A program made the translations under genes and the position numbers. A DNA stretch of 64,000 nt, taken from positions 1-64,000 of the forward strand of contig NZ_FOEE01000020.1 of NCBI RefSeq assembly GCF_900110555.1, read 5' to 3'. Within the stretch, counting starts at the first letter, position 1. Each line of letters opens with the position of its first letter. This document shows positions 41,111 through 49,874 of this stretch, in pieces. Origin of the DNA: Trujillonella endophytica. GTDB lineage: Bacteria > Actinomycetota > Actinomycetes > Mycobacteriales > Geodermatophilaceae. The notes beneath the pieces are model-generated. The model did no database searches and was not told where the DNA came from. It saw only the letters and a program-made list of their open reading frames with translations.

Positions 41111-42013
41111 CTAGCCGGCGGCCTCCCACCACTGCGCCGCAGCCTCCGCGGGCGTCCGCCCGTCGAGCGCCACGACCCGGTTCAGCTCGACGAGGTCGGC
41201 GGTCGTCAGGCGCGCGCTGACGCCGTCCACGGTCGCCGCCAGCTCGTCGCCGGCGGCCCGGAGCACGTCGGTCGCGACGATCGGGACGACGTTCTCGTGC
41301 GGCTGCAGGCCGCGGTCGTCCTCGAGGAGGAGCAGGGACCGGTCGGTGAGGTGCGGATCGGTGGTCTCGAGCAGGCCGACGTCGATCCCTCCGGCCAGCA
41401 GCGTGTCCACGGTGGCCGCCCGCGACGGCATGCTGAGGACGGCGCCGAACTCCAGCCCGTACACCGCTCGCAGGCCGACCAGGCAGTGCTGCCGGTCGGC
41501 GCACTCCGGCGGACCGCCGAAGGTGAGGTCCGGGGCGAGCGCGGTGAGGTCGGACAGCCGGCTGATCCCCTGCTCGGCGGCGAAGCGCGCCAGCACGACG
41601 AACCCGTTCTGGTCCTCGGCGGCAGCGGCGGCGAGCACGGTCAGGCCCCGCGGGGCCAGGATCTGTGCGAGGTCGGCGTGCAGGTCGTCGACGCCGCGCC
41701 GCGCCGTGTCCGCGTCGGGCCGGAAGAACTCCCCCGCGGTGCCGAGGTACTCCACGACGACGTCGACCACTCCCTGCTCCAGCGCGGGCAGGACCACCTC
41801 CCGGGTGCCGACGCCGTGCTGCACCGCCACCTCCAGGCCGGCCCGGCGCAGCCCCTCGGCGTAGAGCTCCGCGAGGATCTGGTTCTCGGGGAAGTCGTAG
41901 GACGCCACGCGGACGGTGCCGGCCGGGACAGCCGGGGCGTCGTCCTCGGTGGTCGCGCACCCCACGAGCCCGGCGGTCAGCAGGAGCACGGCGGCGAGAG
42001 CGCGAGAGCGCAT
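41111..42013 (-). CDS. Glycine-betaine/choline-type ABC substrate-binding lipoprotein (orphan)
   Basis: A 300-residue exported protein. The signal peptide ALAAVLLLTAGLVGC ends in a lipobox (LVGC), so it is a lipoprotein. The mature part is an OpuAC-like fold: VRVASYDFPENQILAELYAEGLRRAGLEVAVQHGVGTREVVLPALEQGVVDVVVEYLGTAGEF, then LTFGGPPECADRQHCLVGLRAVYGL. ATG 42013 has GGAGGAG 7 nt upstream. The permease and ATPase genes that usually accompany such proteins are absent on both sides. It may serve a transporter elsewhere or a sensing role. The ligand is probably a quaternary amine. Confidence 0.87.
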   Translation of the reverse strand: MRSRALAAVLLLTAGLVGCATTEDDAPAVPAGTVRVASYDFPENQILAELYAEGLRRAGLEVAVQHGVGTREVVLPALEQGVVDVVVEYLGTAGEFFRPDADTARRGVDDLHADLAQILAPRGLTVLAAAAAEDQNGFVVLARFAAEQGISRLSDLTALAPDLTFGGPPECADRQHCLVGLRAVYGLEFGAVLSMPSRAATVDTLLAGGIDVGLLETTDPHLTDRSLLLLEDDRGLQPHENVVPIVATDVLRAAGDELAATVDGVSARLTTADLVELNRVVALDGRTPAEAAAQWWEAAG

Positions 42014-42140
42014 CGCGGACTCCTCCCCGGAGCCGGTGCCCGGGCCCCCCGGGCACCGCCACGCTAACGGCCCGACCGCCGCGGCGAACGGGACCAAGGG
42101 TCGTTGTCCCCGAACCCGATCGGGGGGACCATCGGCCGGC

Positions 42141-43874
42141 ATGGCGGCAGCCACGCACGCGGCGGCGGGGCGGGTGTCGGGTGCGTCCACGTCCGAGCTG
42201 GGCGCGGCCCCGCGGCCCGCCCCGCCCGCGATCCAGCGCGTCCGACGCCGCCGCCGGCCGTCCGGGGAGGCCCCGCCCCTGCCGCGGCACCTCGCCACGT
42301 CGGGCAAGTTGTGGCTGGCCCTCAGCGGCGTCGTCCTCGCCGTGTGGGCCGTCGTCTTCGTCACCGACAGCATCGCCTACGTCGACGTCGCCGACACCCG
42401 GATCCTGCAGGCCGTCGCCGAGGTGCGCAGCGATCCGCTCACGCAGGTGGCGGAGGTGGCGGGGGGCCTGGCCACCTCCGGTGCCATCCACGTGATCTGG
42501 CTGGTCAACCTCGTCGTCCTGGTGCTGGTCCGGCGGTGGCGGCACCTGTTCGTCTGGCTCGTCACCGGGCTGGTGGTGGTCAACCTGACCGCGGTGGCGG
42601 CCGCCATGCTGCAGCGGCCGCGGCCCTTCGAGGTGGAGATCATCGGCCGGTGGTCGGGCTTCTCGATGCCCTCGCTGCCGGTCACGGTGCTGGCCACGTT
42701 CCTGGTCAGCACCCTCTACGCGCTGGTCCCCGCCGGCCGGCCCCGGGAGATCGGCAAGTGGGTGGTGTGCGCGCTGCTGGCGGCCACCGCCGCGTCCCGG
42801 CTGTACCTGGCCCAGGACCATCCGACCGACGTCGTGACCAGCGTGGTGCTCGGCGTGGCCGTGCCGCTGGCCGCCTTCCGCCTGCTGACGCCCAACGAGG
42901 TCTACCCGGTGCGCTACCGGCGCGGGAGACCGGCACACCTGGACGTGACCGGGGCCCGCGGCGCGGCGATCGTCCGCGCGCTCCAGGACCAGCTCGGCGT
43001 CGTCGCCACGAAGGTGGCGCCGTTCGCCCTGTCCGGGTCCGGCGGCTCGACGCCGCTGCGGATCACGGTCCGGGCGCACCCGTCCGCGGCGGCGGAGGAG
43101 AGCTGCGTCTTCGGCAAGCTGTACGCCGCCACGCACGTGCACTCCGACCGCTGGTACAAGCTCGGCCGCACGCTCCTGTACGGGCGGCTCGAGGACGAGA
43201 AGCCCTACCACAGCGTCCGCCGGCTGGTGCAGTACGAGGACTACGTGCTGCGGGTCCTGTGGGACGCCGGACTGCCCGTGCCCCATCCGATGGGCATCGT
43301 GGAGATCACGCCCGAGCGCGAGTACCTGCTGGTCGCCGAGTTCGTCCAGGACGCCGTGGAGATCGGTGACGCCGAGATCGACGACGCGATCATCGACCAG
43401 GGGCTGTCCGTGGTGCGCCGGCTCTGGGAGATCGGCATGGCGCACCGCGACATCAAGCCGGCCAACCTGCTCGTGCGCGACGGCACGCTGTTCCTCATCG
43501 ATCCGGCCTTCGCCGAGGTCCGGCCCAGCCCGTGGCGGCAGGCCGTCGACCTGGCCAACATGATGCTGGTCCTGGCACTGCGCACCGACGCGGCACGGGT
43601 CTACGCGCGGGCCCGGAAGCAGTTCTCCGACGAGGAGATCGCCGAGGCCTTCGCGGCCACCCGCGGGCTCACCATGCCCTCCCAGCTGCGCCGCATGATC
43701 CGGGCCCAGGGCCGGGACCTGCACGGGGAATTCCTCGCGTTGCTGCCCTACCAGCTGCCGCCGGTGCCGATCCAGCGATGGACCCTGCGCCGCGTCGGGC
43801 TGAGCCTGATCACCGTCGCGGGGCTGGCCCTCGCCGTCGCCGTCGGCGTCGACCTCGTGGGTTCCCCGCTGTGA
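42141..43874 (+). CDS. Fusion of a degenerate PAP2 membrane domain and a RIO/protein-kinase-like domain
   Basis: A 577-residue protein. After a polar N-terminus come about six membrane segments with PAP2-like spacing: MLQRPRPFEV, SGFSMPSLPVTVLATF and SRLYLAQDHPTDVV. The third motif is intact, but the PSGH catalytic His is replaced (PSLP) and the first-motif Lys is missing, so phosphatase activity is doubtful. The C-terminal domain is kinase-like: YEDYVLRVLWDAGLPVPHPMGI, MAHRDIKPANLLVRDG and FLIDPAFAEV, followed by a final membrane helix. The start ATG 42141 follows a G-rich stretch. It overlaps the next gene by 4 bp (GTGA), heading a four-gene envelope operon. Confidence 0.85.
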   Translation: MAAATHAAAGRVSGASTSELGAAPRPAPPAIQRVRRRRRPSGEAPPLPRHLATSGKLWLALSGVVLAVWAVVFVTDSIAYVDVADTRILQAVAEVRSDPLTQVAEVAGGLATSGAIHVIWLVNLVVLVLVRRWRHLFVWLVTGLVVVNLTAVAAAMLQRPRPFEVEIIGRWSGFSMPSLPVTVLATFLVSTLYALVPAGRPREIGKWVVCALLAATAASRLYLAQDHPTDVVTSVVLGVAVPLAAFRLLTPNEVYPVRYRRGRPAHLDVTGARGAAIVRALQDQLGVVATKVAPFALSGSGGSTPLRITVRAHPSAAAEESCVFGKLYAATHVHSDRWYKLGRTLLYGRLEDEKPYHSVRRLVQYEDYVLRVLWDAGLPVPHPMGIVEITPEREYLLVAEFVQDAVEIGDAEIDDAIIDQGLSVVRRLWEIGMAHRDIKPANLLVRDGTLFLIDPAFAEVRPSPWRQAVDLANMMLVLALRTDAARVYARARKQFSDEEIAEAFAATRGLTMPSQLRRMIRAQGRDLHGEFLALLPYQLPPVPIQRWTLRRVGLSLITVAGLALAVAVGVDLVGSPL

Positions 43875-44482
43875 GCGCCCCGCGCGCGGGCCGGGCGCCG
43901 ATCGCGCTGGGCGCCGTCGGCGCGCTCGTGCTCGGCGGGTGCGCCGCCGAGGAGGCCAGCGTCAGCCGCGAGGTGCCCGCGTGCTCCGACGACGACGGCG
44001 AGGCCGCCAACGGCGTCGTCCTCATGGCGCAGGCCGTGCCGAGCGCGACCTGGGTGCCGTGCGTCGAGGGCGTGCCGCTGGGCTGGGGGTTCGGCGGGCT
44101 CGACGCGGCCGGCGGATCGGCCCGGTTCTGGCTGGACTCCGACCGCGACGGCCCGCGCGCCATCGAGGTTCGGCTCGACGAGTCGTGCGACACCGCGGGC
44201 GCGACGGAGATCCCCACCGACCGGGAGGGGCTGCGCCGCCTGGAGCGCGTCACGCAGGTGACCCCGGAGTTCCACGGCAGGCGCTTCTACCTGTTCGAGG
44301 GCGGCTGCCTGACGGTCGTGTTCACCCTCGGCGGGGAGTACCGGGGCGAGCCCCTGGCGCTGGCCACTCAGGGGATCGGCGTCGTCAGCCGGGCGGACCT
44401 CTCCGCCCAGGTGCGCGGGGACACCGGCGGCCGGCTGGAGCTGGACCCGCCGGCCGACGACGACGAGGGGGCATCGCCGTGA
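43871..44482 (+). CDS. Secreted lipoprotein of unknown function
   Basis: A 203-residue protein with a lipoprotein signal (GAVGALVLGGC, lipobox LGGC) at about residues 12-24. The mature part has four further Cys (PACSDDDG, VPCVEG, ESCDTA, GGCLTV), probably two disulfides, and beta-rich segments (ARFWLDSDRDGPRAIEVRLDE). The tail is acidic. GTG 43871 overlaps the fusion gene, and its own end overlaps the next gene, so expression is coupled in the operon. It may be the surface partner of the membrane proteins around it. Confidence 0.82.
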   Translation: MSAPRAGRAPIALGAVGALVLGGCAAEEASVSREVPACSDDDGEAANGVVLMAQAVPSATWVPCVEGVPLGWGFGGLDAAGGSARFWLDSDRDGPRAIEVRLDESCDTAGATEIPTDREGLRRLERVTQVTPEFHGRRFYLFEGGCLTVVFTLGGEYRGEPLALATQGIGVVSRADLSAQVRGDTGGRLELDPPADDDEGASP

Positions 44483-45594
44483 CGACCGCCCGCCCGCTGA
44501 TCCCGCCGGAAGCCCCGGCCGGTGGTCCGCAGCGCACGACGCCGCGCTGGCGGCGGGTCGTCGCGCCGCTGCTCTCCCTCGCCCTGGTCGCGGCCGTGTT
44601 CGCCTGGTTCCTGCCGCAGTTCACCAGCCTCTCGTCGGTCTGGTCGGCGGTCACCGCCATGTCGTGGGCGGAGCTGACCGTGCTGGGCCTGGCCGCCGCG
44701 TGGAACATCGCGACGTACCAGTTCGTCATGATCACGACCATGCCCGGGCTCCGGCTCCGGGAGGCGACCGTCTCGACCACCACGACGACCGCGGTCTCCA
44801 ACACCGTCGTCGGCGGGGCGGCCCTCTCCCTCGGCCTGACCTACGCGATGAACTCGTCCTGGGGCTTCTCCCGCTCCCGGACGTCGGTCTGCCTGCTGCT
44901 GTCCGGGCTCTGGAACAACTTCGCCAAGCTGGCGCTGCCGGTGCTCGCCCTCGTGCTGCTGGCCTTCTCCGCGCCGCCGACGCCCGGGCGGCTGGTGGCG
45001 GGGCTGGTCGGCGTGGCCGGGCTCCTGGTCGCCGTCGTCCTGCTGGGCCTGCTGCTGCGCAGCCGGGAGGGCGCCGCCCGCATCGGGATCGCCGCCGGCA
45101 CCGTCGCGACCGCGCTGCGCCGCCCCCTGGGCCGGCCACCGGTGCAGGGCTGGGACCGGGCGACGACGAAGTTCCGCGACCGCACGGTGCTGCTGCTGCG
45201 GGCCCGCTGGCACTGGCTGACCCTGGCCACGGTGGTCAGCCACCTCTCGCTGTTCGCCGTCCTGCTGCTCTCGCTGCGCGCCGTCGGGGTGGACGCCGAG
45301 GAGGTCTCCGCGGTGGAGGCCCTCGCCGTCTTCGCGTTCGCCCGGCTGCTCACCGCCATCCCCTTCACCCCCGGCGGGCTGGGCGTCGTGGAACTGGCGC
45401 TGATCACGGGCCTATCCGCCGCCGGCGACGAGCGGGCGCTGGTGGCTGCCGCCGTCCTCGTGTTCCGGGCCCTGACCTACGTCCTCCCCATCCCCCTGGG
45501 CGTCGCCACCTACCTGTTCTGGCGGCACAACCGGTCCTGGCGGCGTCCGCCGAACTCGGCCCCGCGGACGGACCTGGTGCCGGAGGAGGCGTGA
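44479..45594 (+). CDS. Lysylphosphatidylglycerol-synthase-type transmembrane protein (UPF0104)
   Basis: A 371-residue integral membrane protein with about eight segments. It matches the flippase-like domain of MprF proteins: TTTTAVSNTVVGGAALSLGLTYAMNSSWGFSRSRTSVCLLLSGLWNNFAKLALPVLAL, FARLLTAIPFTPGGLGVVELALITGLSAAG. There is no soluble aminoacyltransferase domain. Such stand-alone proteins may move lipids across the membrane. GTG 44479 overlaps the lipoprotein stop by 4 bp, and its own stop overlaps the PAP2 gene. Confidence 0.88.
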   Translation: MTTARPLIPPEAPAGGPQRTTPRWRRVVAPLLSLALVAAVFAWFLPQFTSLSSVWSAVTAMSWAELTVLGLAAAWNIATYQFVMITTMPGLRLREATVSTTTTTAVSNTVVGGAALSLGLTYAMNSSWGFSRSRTSVCLLLSGLWNNFAKLALPVLALVLLAFSAPPTPGRLVAGLVGVAGLLVAVVLLGLLLRSREGAARIGIAAGTVATALRRPLGRPPVQGWDRATTKFRDRTVLLLRARWHWLTLATVVSHLSLFAVLLLSLRAVGVDAEEVSAVEALAVFAFARLLTAIPFTPGGLGVVELALITGLSAAGDERALVAAAVLVFRALTYVLPIPLGVATYLFWRHNRSWRRPPNSAPRTDLVPEEA

Positions 45595-46214
45595 GGGCCC
45601 GCACGCGGGCCCTGCCCGGCCGCCTGGTGCGGACCGGCGGGGACGCCGCACTGCTCGCCGGCGGCGCGGTGGCGCTCGTCCTCGCGTCGCTGCCGGTCGA
45701 GGCGACCCGGGTCCCGGCCGCCGAGGCGGCGGTGTTCCGCGCCGTCAACGGCGTCGACGTGCTGCCGTTCGCCCTCGTGTGGCCGGTCATGCAGCTGGGG
45801 AACCTGCTCGTCGTGCCGGCCTCGGCCCTGCTCGCCGCCGCCTACCGGCAGTGGCGGCTGGCCGCGGGACTGCTGCTGGCCGGCGCCGGGACCTACTACG
45901 TCGCGAAGGTGGTCAAGCGCATCGTCGAGCGCGGCCGGCCCGACGGGTTGCTCACCGACGTCGTGATCCGGGGGGCGGCGGCGGCCGGCCGCGGCTACCT
46001 CTCCGGCCACGCCGCGGTCGTCGCCGCGCTCCTCGCGACGGCGTGGCCGTGGCTGGGGCGCCGCGGGCGGATCGCGGGGCTCGCCGCCGCGACGGCCGTG
46101 TGCCTGACGCGGGTGCACGTGGCCGCCCACCTGCCCCTGGACGTCGTCGCCGGGGCGGCACTGGGCGTGGCGGTCGCCGGCGGGGTCCGGTTGCTCCTGG
46201 GCCGGCCGCGGTGA
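45591..46214 (+). CDS. PAP2-family membrane phosphatase
   Basis: A 207-residue membrane protein with an intact acid-phosphatase triad: KRIVERGRP (motif 1), GYLSGHAAV (motif 2, catalytic His) and TRVHVAAHLPLDVVAG (motif 3). PAP2 enzymes hydrolyse lipid phosphates such as undecaprenyl diphosphate or phosphatidic acid at the outer membrane face. GTG 45591 overlaps the UPF0104 stop by 4 bp. Since the first gene of the operon has a PAP2 domain without the catalytic His, the active phosphatase function could be supplied here. Confidence 0.9.
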   Translation: MRARTRALPGRLVRTGGDAALLAGGAVALVLASLPVEATRVPAAEAAVFRAVNGVDVLPFALVWPVMQLGNLLVVPASALLAAAYRQWRLAAGLLLAGAGTYYVAKVVKRIVERGRPDGLLTDVVIRGAAAAGRGYLSGHAAVVAALLATAWPWLGRRGRIAGLAAATAVCLTRVHVAAHLPLDVVAGAALGVAVAGGVRLLLGRPR

Positions 46215-46238
46215 GGCCCCGCGCGGCGGGCCCGGACC

Positions 46239-47096
46239 TCAGTCGAACAGGTCGGGCTGGTCGCGGCTGATCCGCTCCCAGATGGGCTGGAACTGGAACC
46301 AGCCGGCGAACTCGTAGCCGACCTGGCCGCGGGTCACCGTGGCCTCCTCGGGGCCGATCCGCCGCGGCGGGCTACCCAGCCCCGCGGCGGCGGCGTAGGC
46401 CGCGAGCTGCGCCTGCGCAGTGCGCTCCAGGGTGAGGAACCACCATGCCGCGCTGTCCACGGAGGCGCCGACGGTGAGCATGCCGTGGTTGCGCAGGATC
46501 ACCGCCTTGTGCGGGCCCAGGGCCGCGCCGATCCGGCGGCCCTCCTCGGGGTCGAGCACGACGCCGGAGTAGCGGTCGTACACCCCGACGTCCTCGTAGA
46601 AGGCGCAGGCGTCCTGGGTGAGCGGCTCGATGGTCGTCTCCAGGCAGGACAGCGTCTTGCCGTACGGGCCGTGCGCGTGCGCGGCGGCCTGGACGTCGGG
46701 CCGCGCGGCGTGCACCGCGCAGTGGATGGCGATCGCGGCCCCGTTGACCGCCCGGTCGCCCTCCACCACCGCGCCGGACTCGTCGACGCGCACCAGGTCG
46801 CTGCTGCGGACCATGCTGAAGTGCATCCCGAAGGGGTTCACCCAGAACGTGTCGGGCGCCGCGGGGTCGCGCACCGTGATGTGCCCGGCCACGCCCTCGT
46901 CGAGCCCGGCGCGGCTGAACATCCGGAAGGCCGCCGCCAGCTTCGCCTTGCGGTGTGCCCGCTCCTCCTCGACGGAGGCGAACTCCGGCGGCATCGCCAT
47001 CCGCAGCGGGCGGCCGGCGGCATCGGCGGAGGCGGCCCCCGCCGGCAACGGGGTGGCGGCCACCGGGGCGGCGGCGGGCCGGTCGGTCATCGTCAC
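46239..47096 (-). CDS. Class II aldolase/adducin-family protein
   Basis: A 285-residue protein. After a 35-residue Ala/Pro-rich N-terminus, the aldolase II domain shows HRKAKLAAAFRMFSRAGLDEGVAGHITVRDP, NPFGMHFSMVRSSDLVRV, the zinc ligands HAHGPYGK and ILRNHGMLTVG, and the C-terminal GYEFAGWFQFQPIWERI. The zinc-site His residues are intact, so it may cleave or epimerise a sugar-phosphate-like or keto substrate; many such proteins accompany catabolic pathways without a known reaction. GTG 47096 has GGAGGA 7 nt upstream. It is convergent with the PAP2 gene and divergent from phaC. Confidence 0.87.
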   Translation of the reverse strand: MTMTDRPAAAPVAATPLPAGAASADAAGRPLRMAMPPEFASVEEERAHRKAKLAAAFRMFSRAGLDEGVAGHITVRDPAAPDTFWVNPFGMHFSMVRSSDLVRVDESGAVVEGDRAVNGAAIAIHCAVHAARPDVQAAAHAHGPYGKTLSCLETTIEPLTQDACAFYEDVGVYDRYSGVVLDPEEGRRIGAALGPHKAVILRNHGMLTVGASVDSAAWWFLTLERTAQAQLAAYAAAAGLGSPPRRIGPEEATVTRGQVGYEFAGWFQFQPIWERISRDQPDLFD

Positions 47097-47258
47097 GTCG
47101 GATTCCTCCCGTCGGCGGCGTCGGTGCCGCTGTCCGCCTCGAGTGTGCCCCCGGACCGCGCCCCCGCGGCGGGTCGCGCCGCCACCGCGCCGGACCGCCG
47201 GGACAGTGGTTCAGTGGGCTGGGTCACAGCTGCCACCGGGCATCTCGAGGAGGCCGGC

Positions 47259-49034
47259 ATGACGACGACGGTCCGCGGCACGACGCCCCCGAAGGGCGAG
47301 CCCGGCACCCCCGCCGCCCCGCGCGAGCTCGGCGGCTCCGCCTCGGAGGGGACGTCGGAGGCGGCCGCGGAGGCGATGACGGGGCTGGACATGGTCCTCG
47401 TCGACGGAGCCCGCGGGCCGCTGCGCCGGCTCGTGCCCCCGGTACGGACCGCGGCCCGCTTCGGCGCGACGCTGGCCCGCCGCCCCGATGCCGTCGCCCG
47501 GCGCGCGGGTGCGCTGGCGCAGGACCTGGCGCGGATCGCCGTCGGCCGCAGCGACATCGAGGCATCGCCGAAGGACAAGCGCTTCGCCGACCCCGCCTGG
47601 ACGGGCAACCCGCTGCTGCACCGCGCCATGCAGGCGCACATCGCCGCGGCCCGCGTGGCGGTCGGGCTCGTGGACGACGCGGAGCTGGACTGGCAGGACG
47701 ACGAGCGCATCCGGTTCTCGCTGACCAACCTGGTCGACGCCCTCGCGCCGAGCAACGTGCCCCCGCTGAACCCGTTGATGTGGAAGGCCGTCGTCGACAC
47801 CGGCGGCCGCAACGTCATCCAGGGCCTGCGGCGGATGCTCACCGACGTCACCTCGCCGCCGCGCGTGCCGTCGATGGTCGAGCCCGACGCGTTCGCCGTG
47901 GGCGAGGACCTCGCGGTCACGCCGGGCGCGGTCGTGCTGCGGACGCCGGTCCTCGAGCTGATCCAGTACCGGCCGACCACCGAGCAGGTGCACGCCGTCC
48001 CGCTGGTGATGGTGCCGCCGACGATCAACAAGTACTACATCGCCGACCTCGCGCGCGGTCGCAGCATCGTCGAGCACTACGTCGCCGCCGGGCAGCAGGT
48101 CTTCATGGTGTCCTGGCGCAACCCGAGCGCCGAGCACGCCGACTGGGGCCTGGACGACTACGGGCAGGCCGTCCTCGACGCGATGGACGCCGCGCAGGAG
48201 ATCACCGGCAGCGACCGCGTCGCCCTCCAGGCGTTCTGCTCCGGCGGCATCATCACGGCGATGCTGCTGGCCCACCTCGCCGCCACCGCCGACCTGGGCC
48301 GGGTCGCCTCGGCGAGCTTCGCCGTCACCGTCCTCGACTGGGCGCGCGCCGGCACGGTGTCGGCGCTCATGGACGAGAACGCCGTCCGGGAGGCCGTGGA
48401 GAAGTCCCGCAAGCAGGGGTACCTCGACGGAGCGATGCTGGCCGAGGTGTTCGCGTGGCTGCGGCCCAACGACCTCGTCTGGAACTACTGGGTCAACAAC
48501 TACCTGCAGGGCAAGCCGCCGCCGGCCTTCGACATCCTCTACTGGAACGCCGACACCACCCGGATGACCGCCGGGCTGCACCGGGACTTCATCGACGTCG
48601 CGGTCCGCAACTCCCTGACCGAGCCCGGGGCTGCCGGCATGCTCGGCTCCCCCGTGGACATGGCCGCCGTCGACGTCGACACCTACGTGACCGCGGGCGT
48701 CGCCGACCACCTCTGCCCGTGGCAGTCCTGCTACCGCACCACCCAGCTGCTCGGTGGGCGCAGCCGCTTCGTGCTCTCGACGAGCGGCCACATCGCCTCG
48801 CTGGTGAACCCGCCGGGCAACCCGAAGGCAACGTTCCAGGTGGCGCCCGAGACCCCGGCGGACCCCGAGCGGTGGCTGGCCTCCGCCGAGAAGGTGAGAG
48901 GCTCCTGGTGGCCGGACTACACCGCGTGGCTGGCCGAGCGCAGCGGCGCCGAGGTGCCCGCCCCGCAGGCCCTCGGGTCGGCGGCGCACCCACCGATCGA
49001 CGACGCACCCGGGAGCTACGTGCATGAATCGTGA
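47259..49034 (+). CDS. phaC: Polyhydroxyalkanoate synthase (class I-like)
   Basis: A 591-residue synthase that polymerises 3-hydroxyacyl-CoA into storage granules. The N-terminal domain has FADPAWTGNPLLHRAMQAH and FSLTNLVDALAPSNVPPLNP. The catalytic triad is Cys327 in AFCSGG, Asp483 (GVADHL) and His511 (TSGHIA). Family text such as PLVMVPPTINKYYIADL and FMVSWRNPSAEHADWGLDDY is intact. The usual lipase-like GYCxGG reads AFCSGG. ATG 47259 has GAGGAGG 5-6 nt upstream. Its 3' end overlaps phaZ by 11 bp. Confidence 0.94.
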   Translation: MTTTVRGTTPPKGEPGTPAAPRELGGSASEGTSEAAAEAMTGLDMVLVDGARGPLRRLVPPVRTAARFGATLARRPDAVARRAGALAQDLARIAVGRSDIEASPKDKRFADPAWTGNPLLHRAMQAHIAAARVAVGLVDDAELDWQDDERIRFSLTNLVDALAPSNVPPLNPLMWKAVVDTGGRNVIQGLRRMLTDVTSPPRVPSMVEPDAFAVGEDLAVTPGAVVLRTPVLELIQYRPTTEQVHAVPLVMVPPTINKYYIADLARGRSIVEHYVAAGQQVFMVSWRNPSAEHADWGLDDYGQAVLDAMDAAQEITGSDRVALQAFCSGGIITAMLLAHLAATADLGRVASASFAVTVLDWARAGTVSALMDENAVREAVEKSRKQGYLDGAMLAEVFAWLRPNDLVWNYWVNNYLQGKPPPAFDILYWNADTTRMTAGLHRDFIDVAVRNSLTEPGAAGMLGSPVDMAAVDVDTYVTAGVADHLCPWQSCYRTTQLLGGRSRFVLSTSGHIASLVNPPGNPKATFQVAPETPADPERWLASAEKVRGSWWPDYTAWLAERSGAEVPAPQALGSAAHPPIDDAPGSYVHES

Positions 49035-49863
49035 CCGTCTGCCCTCCGGGACCGGGGAGACCGTCGCCACCGTGTCGGCCGCCGGGCGCACCCTGCGGGT
49101 GTCCGTCCGGGAGGGCACCGACGCCGCGGTGCCGCCGCTGCTGCTGATGAACGGCATCGGCGCGAGCCTGGAGGTGCTGCAGCCCTTCGTCGACGCGCTG
49201 CACCCCCGGCGCACCGTGATCCGCTTCGACGTCCCCGGCGTGGGCGGCTCCCCCCGGCCGCTCGTGCCCTACGTCCTGGCCACCCTGACCCCCGTGGTGG
49301 CCGGGATGCTCTCCCGGCTGGGCCACGACCGGCCCGTCGACGTCCTGGGCCTGTCCTGGGGCGGGGGGCTCGCGCAGCACTTCGCCGTCCAGCACCGCCG
49401 GCGGTGCCGCCGGCTGGTCCTCGCCGCCACCGGCACCGGCTCGCTGATGGTGCCCGGCTCCCCCCGCGTGCTGGGCCGGATGCTCACGCCGCGCCGCCAC
49501 CGCGACCCCGAGTACGCGCGGCAGATCGCCGGCACCATCTACGGCGGGAGCGTGCGCTCGGAACCCGAGCGGGCGGCGCGGGCGCTGCACGCGGCCACCC
49601 ACCTGGGGCCCAGGCGCGGCTACTACTACCAGCTCGCAGCGAGCACCGGGTGGAGCAGCCTGCCGTTCCTGCGGCTCATCCGGCAGCCCACGCTGGTGCT
49701 CGCCGGCGACGACGACCCGATCGTCCCGCTGGCCAACGCCCGGATCATGGGCCGGCTCCTGCCCGACGCCCGGGTCCACGTGTACGGCGGCGGCCACCTG
49801 GCGCTGGTGACCGAGGCCCGGGAGCTGGCTCCCGTGGTCGAGGAGTTCCTCGACCGCGACTAG
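49024..49863 (+). CDS. phaZ: Intracellular polyhydroxyalkanoate depolymerase
   Basis: A 279-residue alpha/beta hydrolase closely following the medium-chain-length PHA depolymerase pattern known from pseudomonads: LLLMNGIGASLEVLQPFVDAL, RFDVPGVGGSPRP, nucleophile Ser111 in GLSWGGGLAQHFA, TIYGGSVRSEPERA, PTLVLAGDDDPIVPL and GGGHLALVT. It releases hydroxy acids from the polymer made by PhaC. The start overlaps the phaC stop by 11 bp in another frame, so the synthase and depolymerase are translationally coupled. Confidence 0.92.
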   Translation: MNRDRLPSGTGETVATVSAAGRTLRVSVREGTDAAVPPLLLMNGIGASLEVLQPFVDALHPRRTVIRFDVPGVGGSPRPLVPYVLATLTPVVAGMLSRLGHDRPVDVLGLSWGGGLAQHFAVQHRRRCRRLVLAATGTGSLMVPGSPRVLGRMLTPRRHRDPEYARQIAGTIYGGSVRSEPERAARALHAATHLGPRRGYYYQLAASTGWSSLPFLRLIRQPTLVLAGDDDPIVPLANARIMGRLLPDARVHVYGGGHLALVTEARELAPVVEEFLDRD

Positions 49864-49874
49864 GGCGTCGTCGA

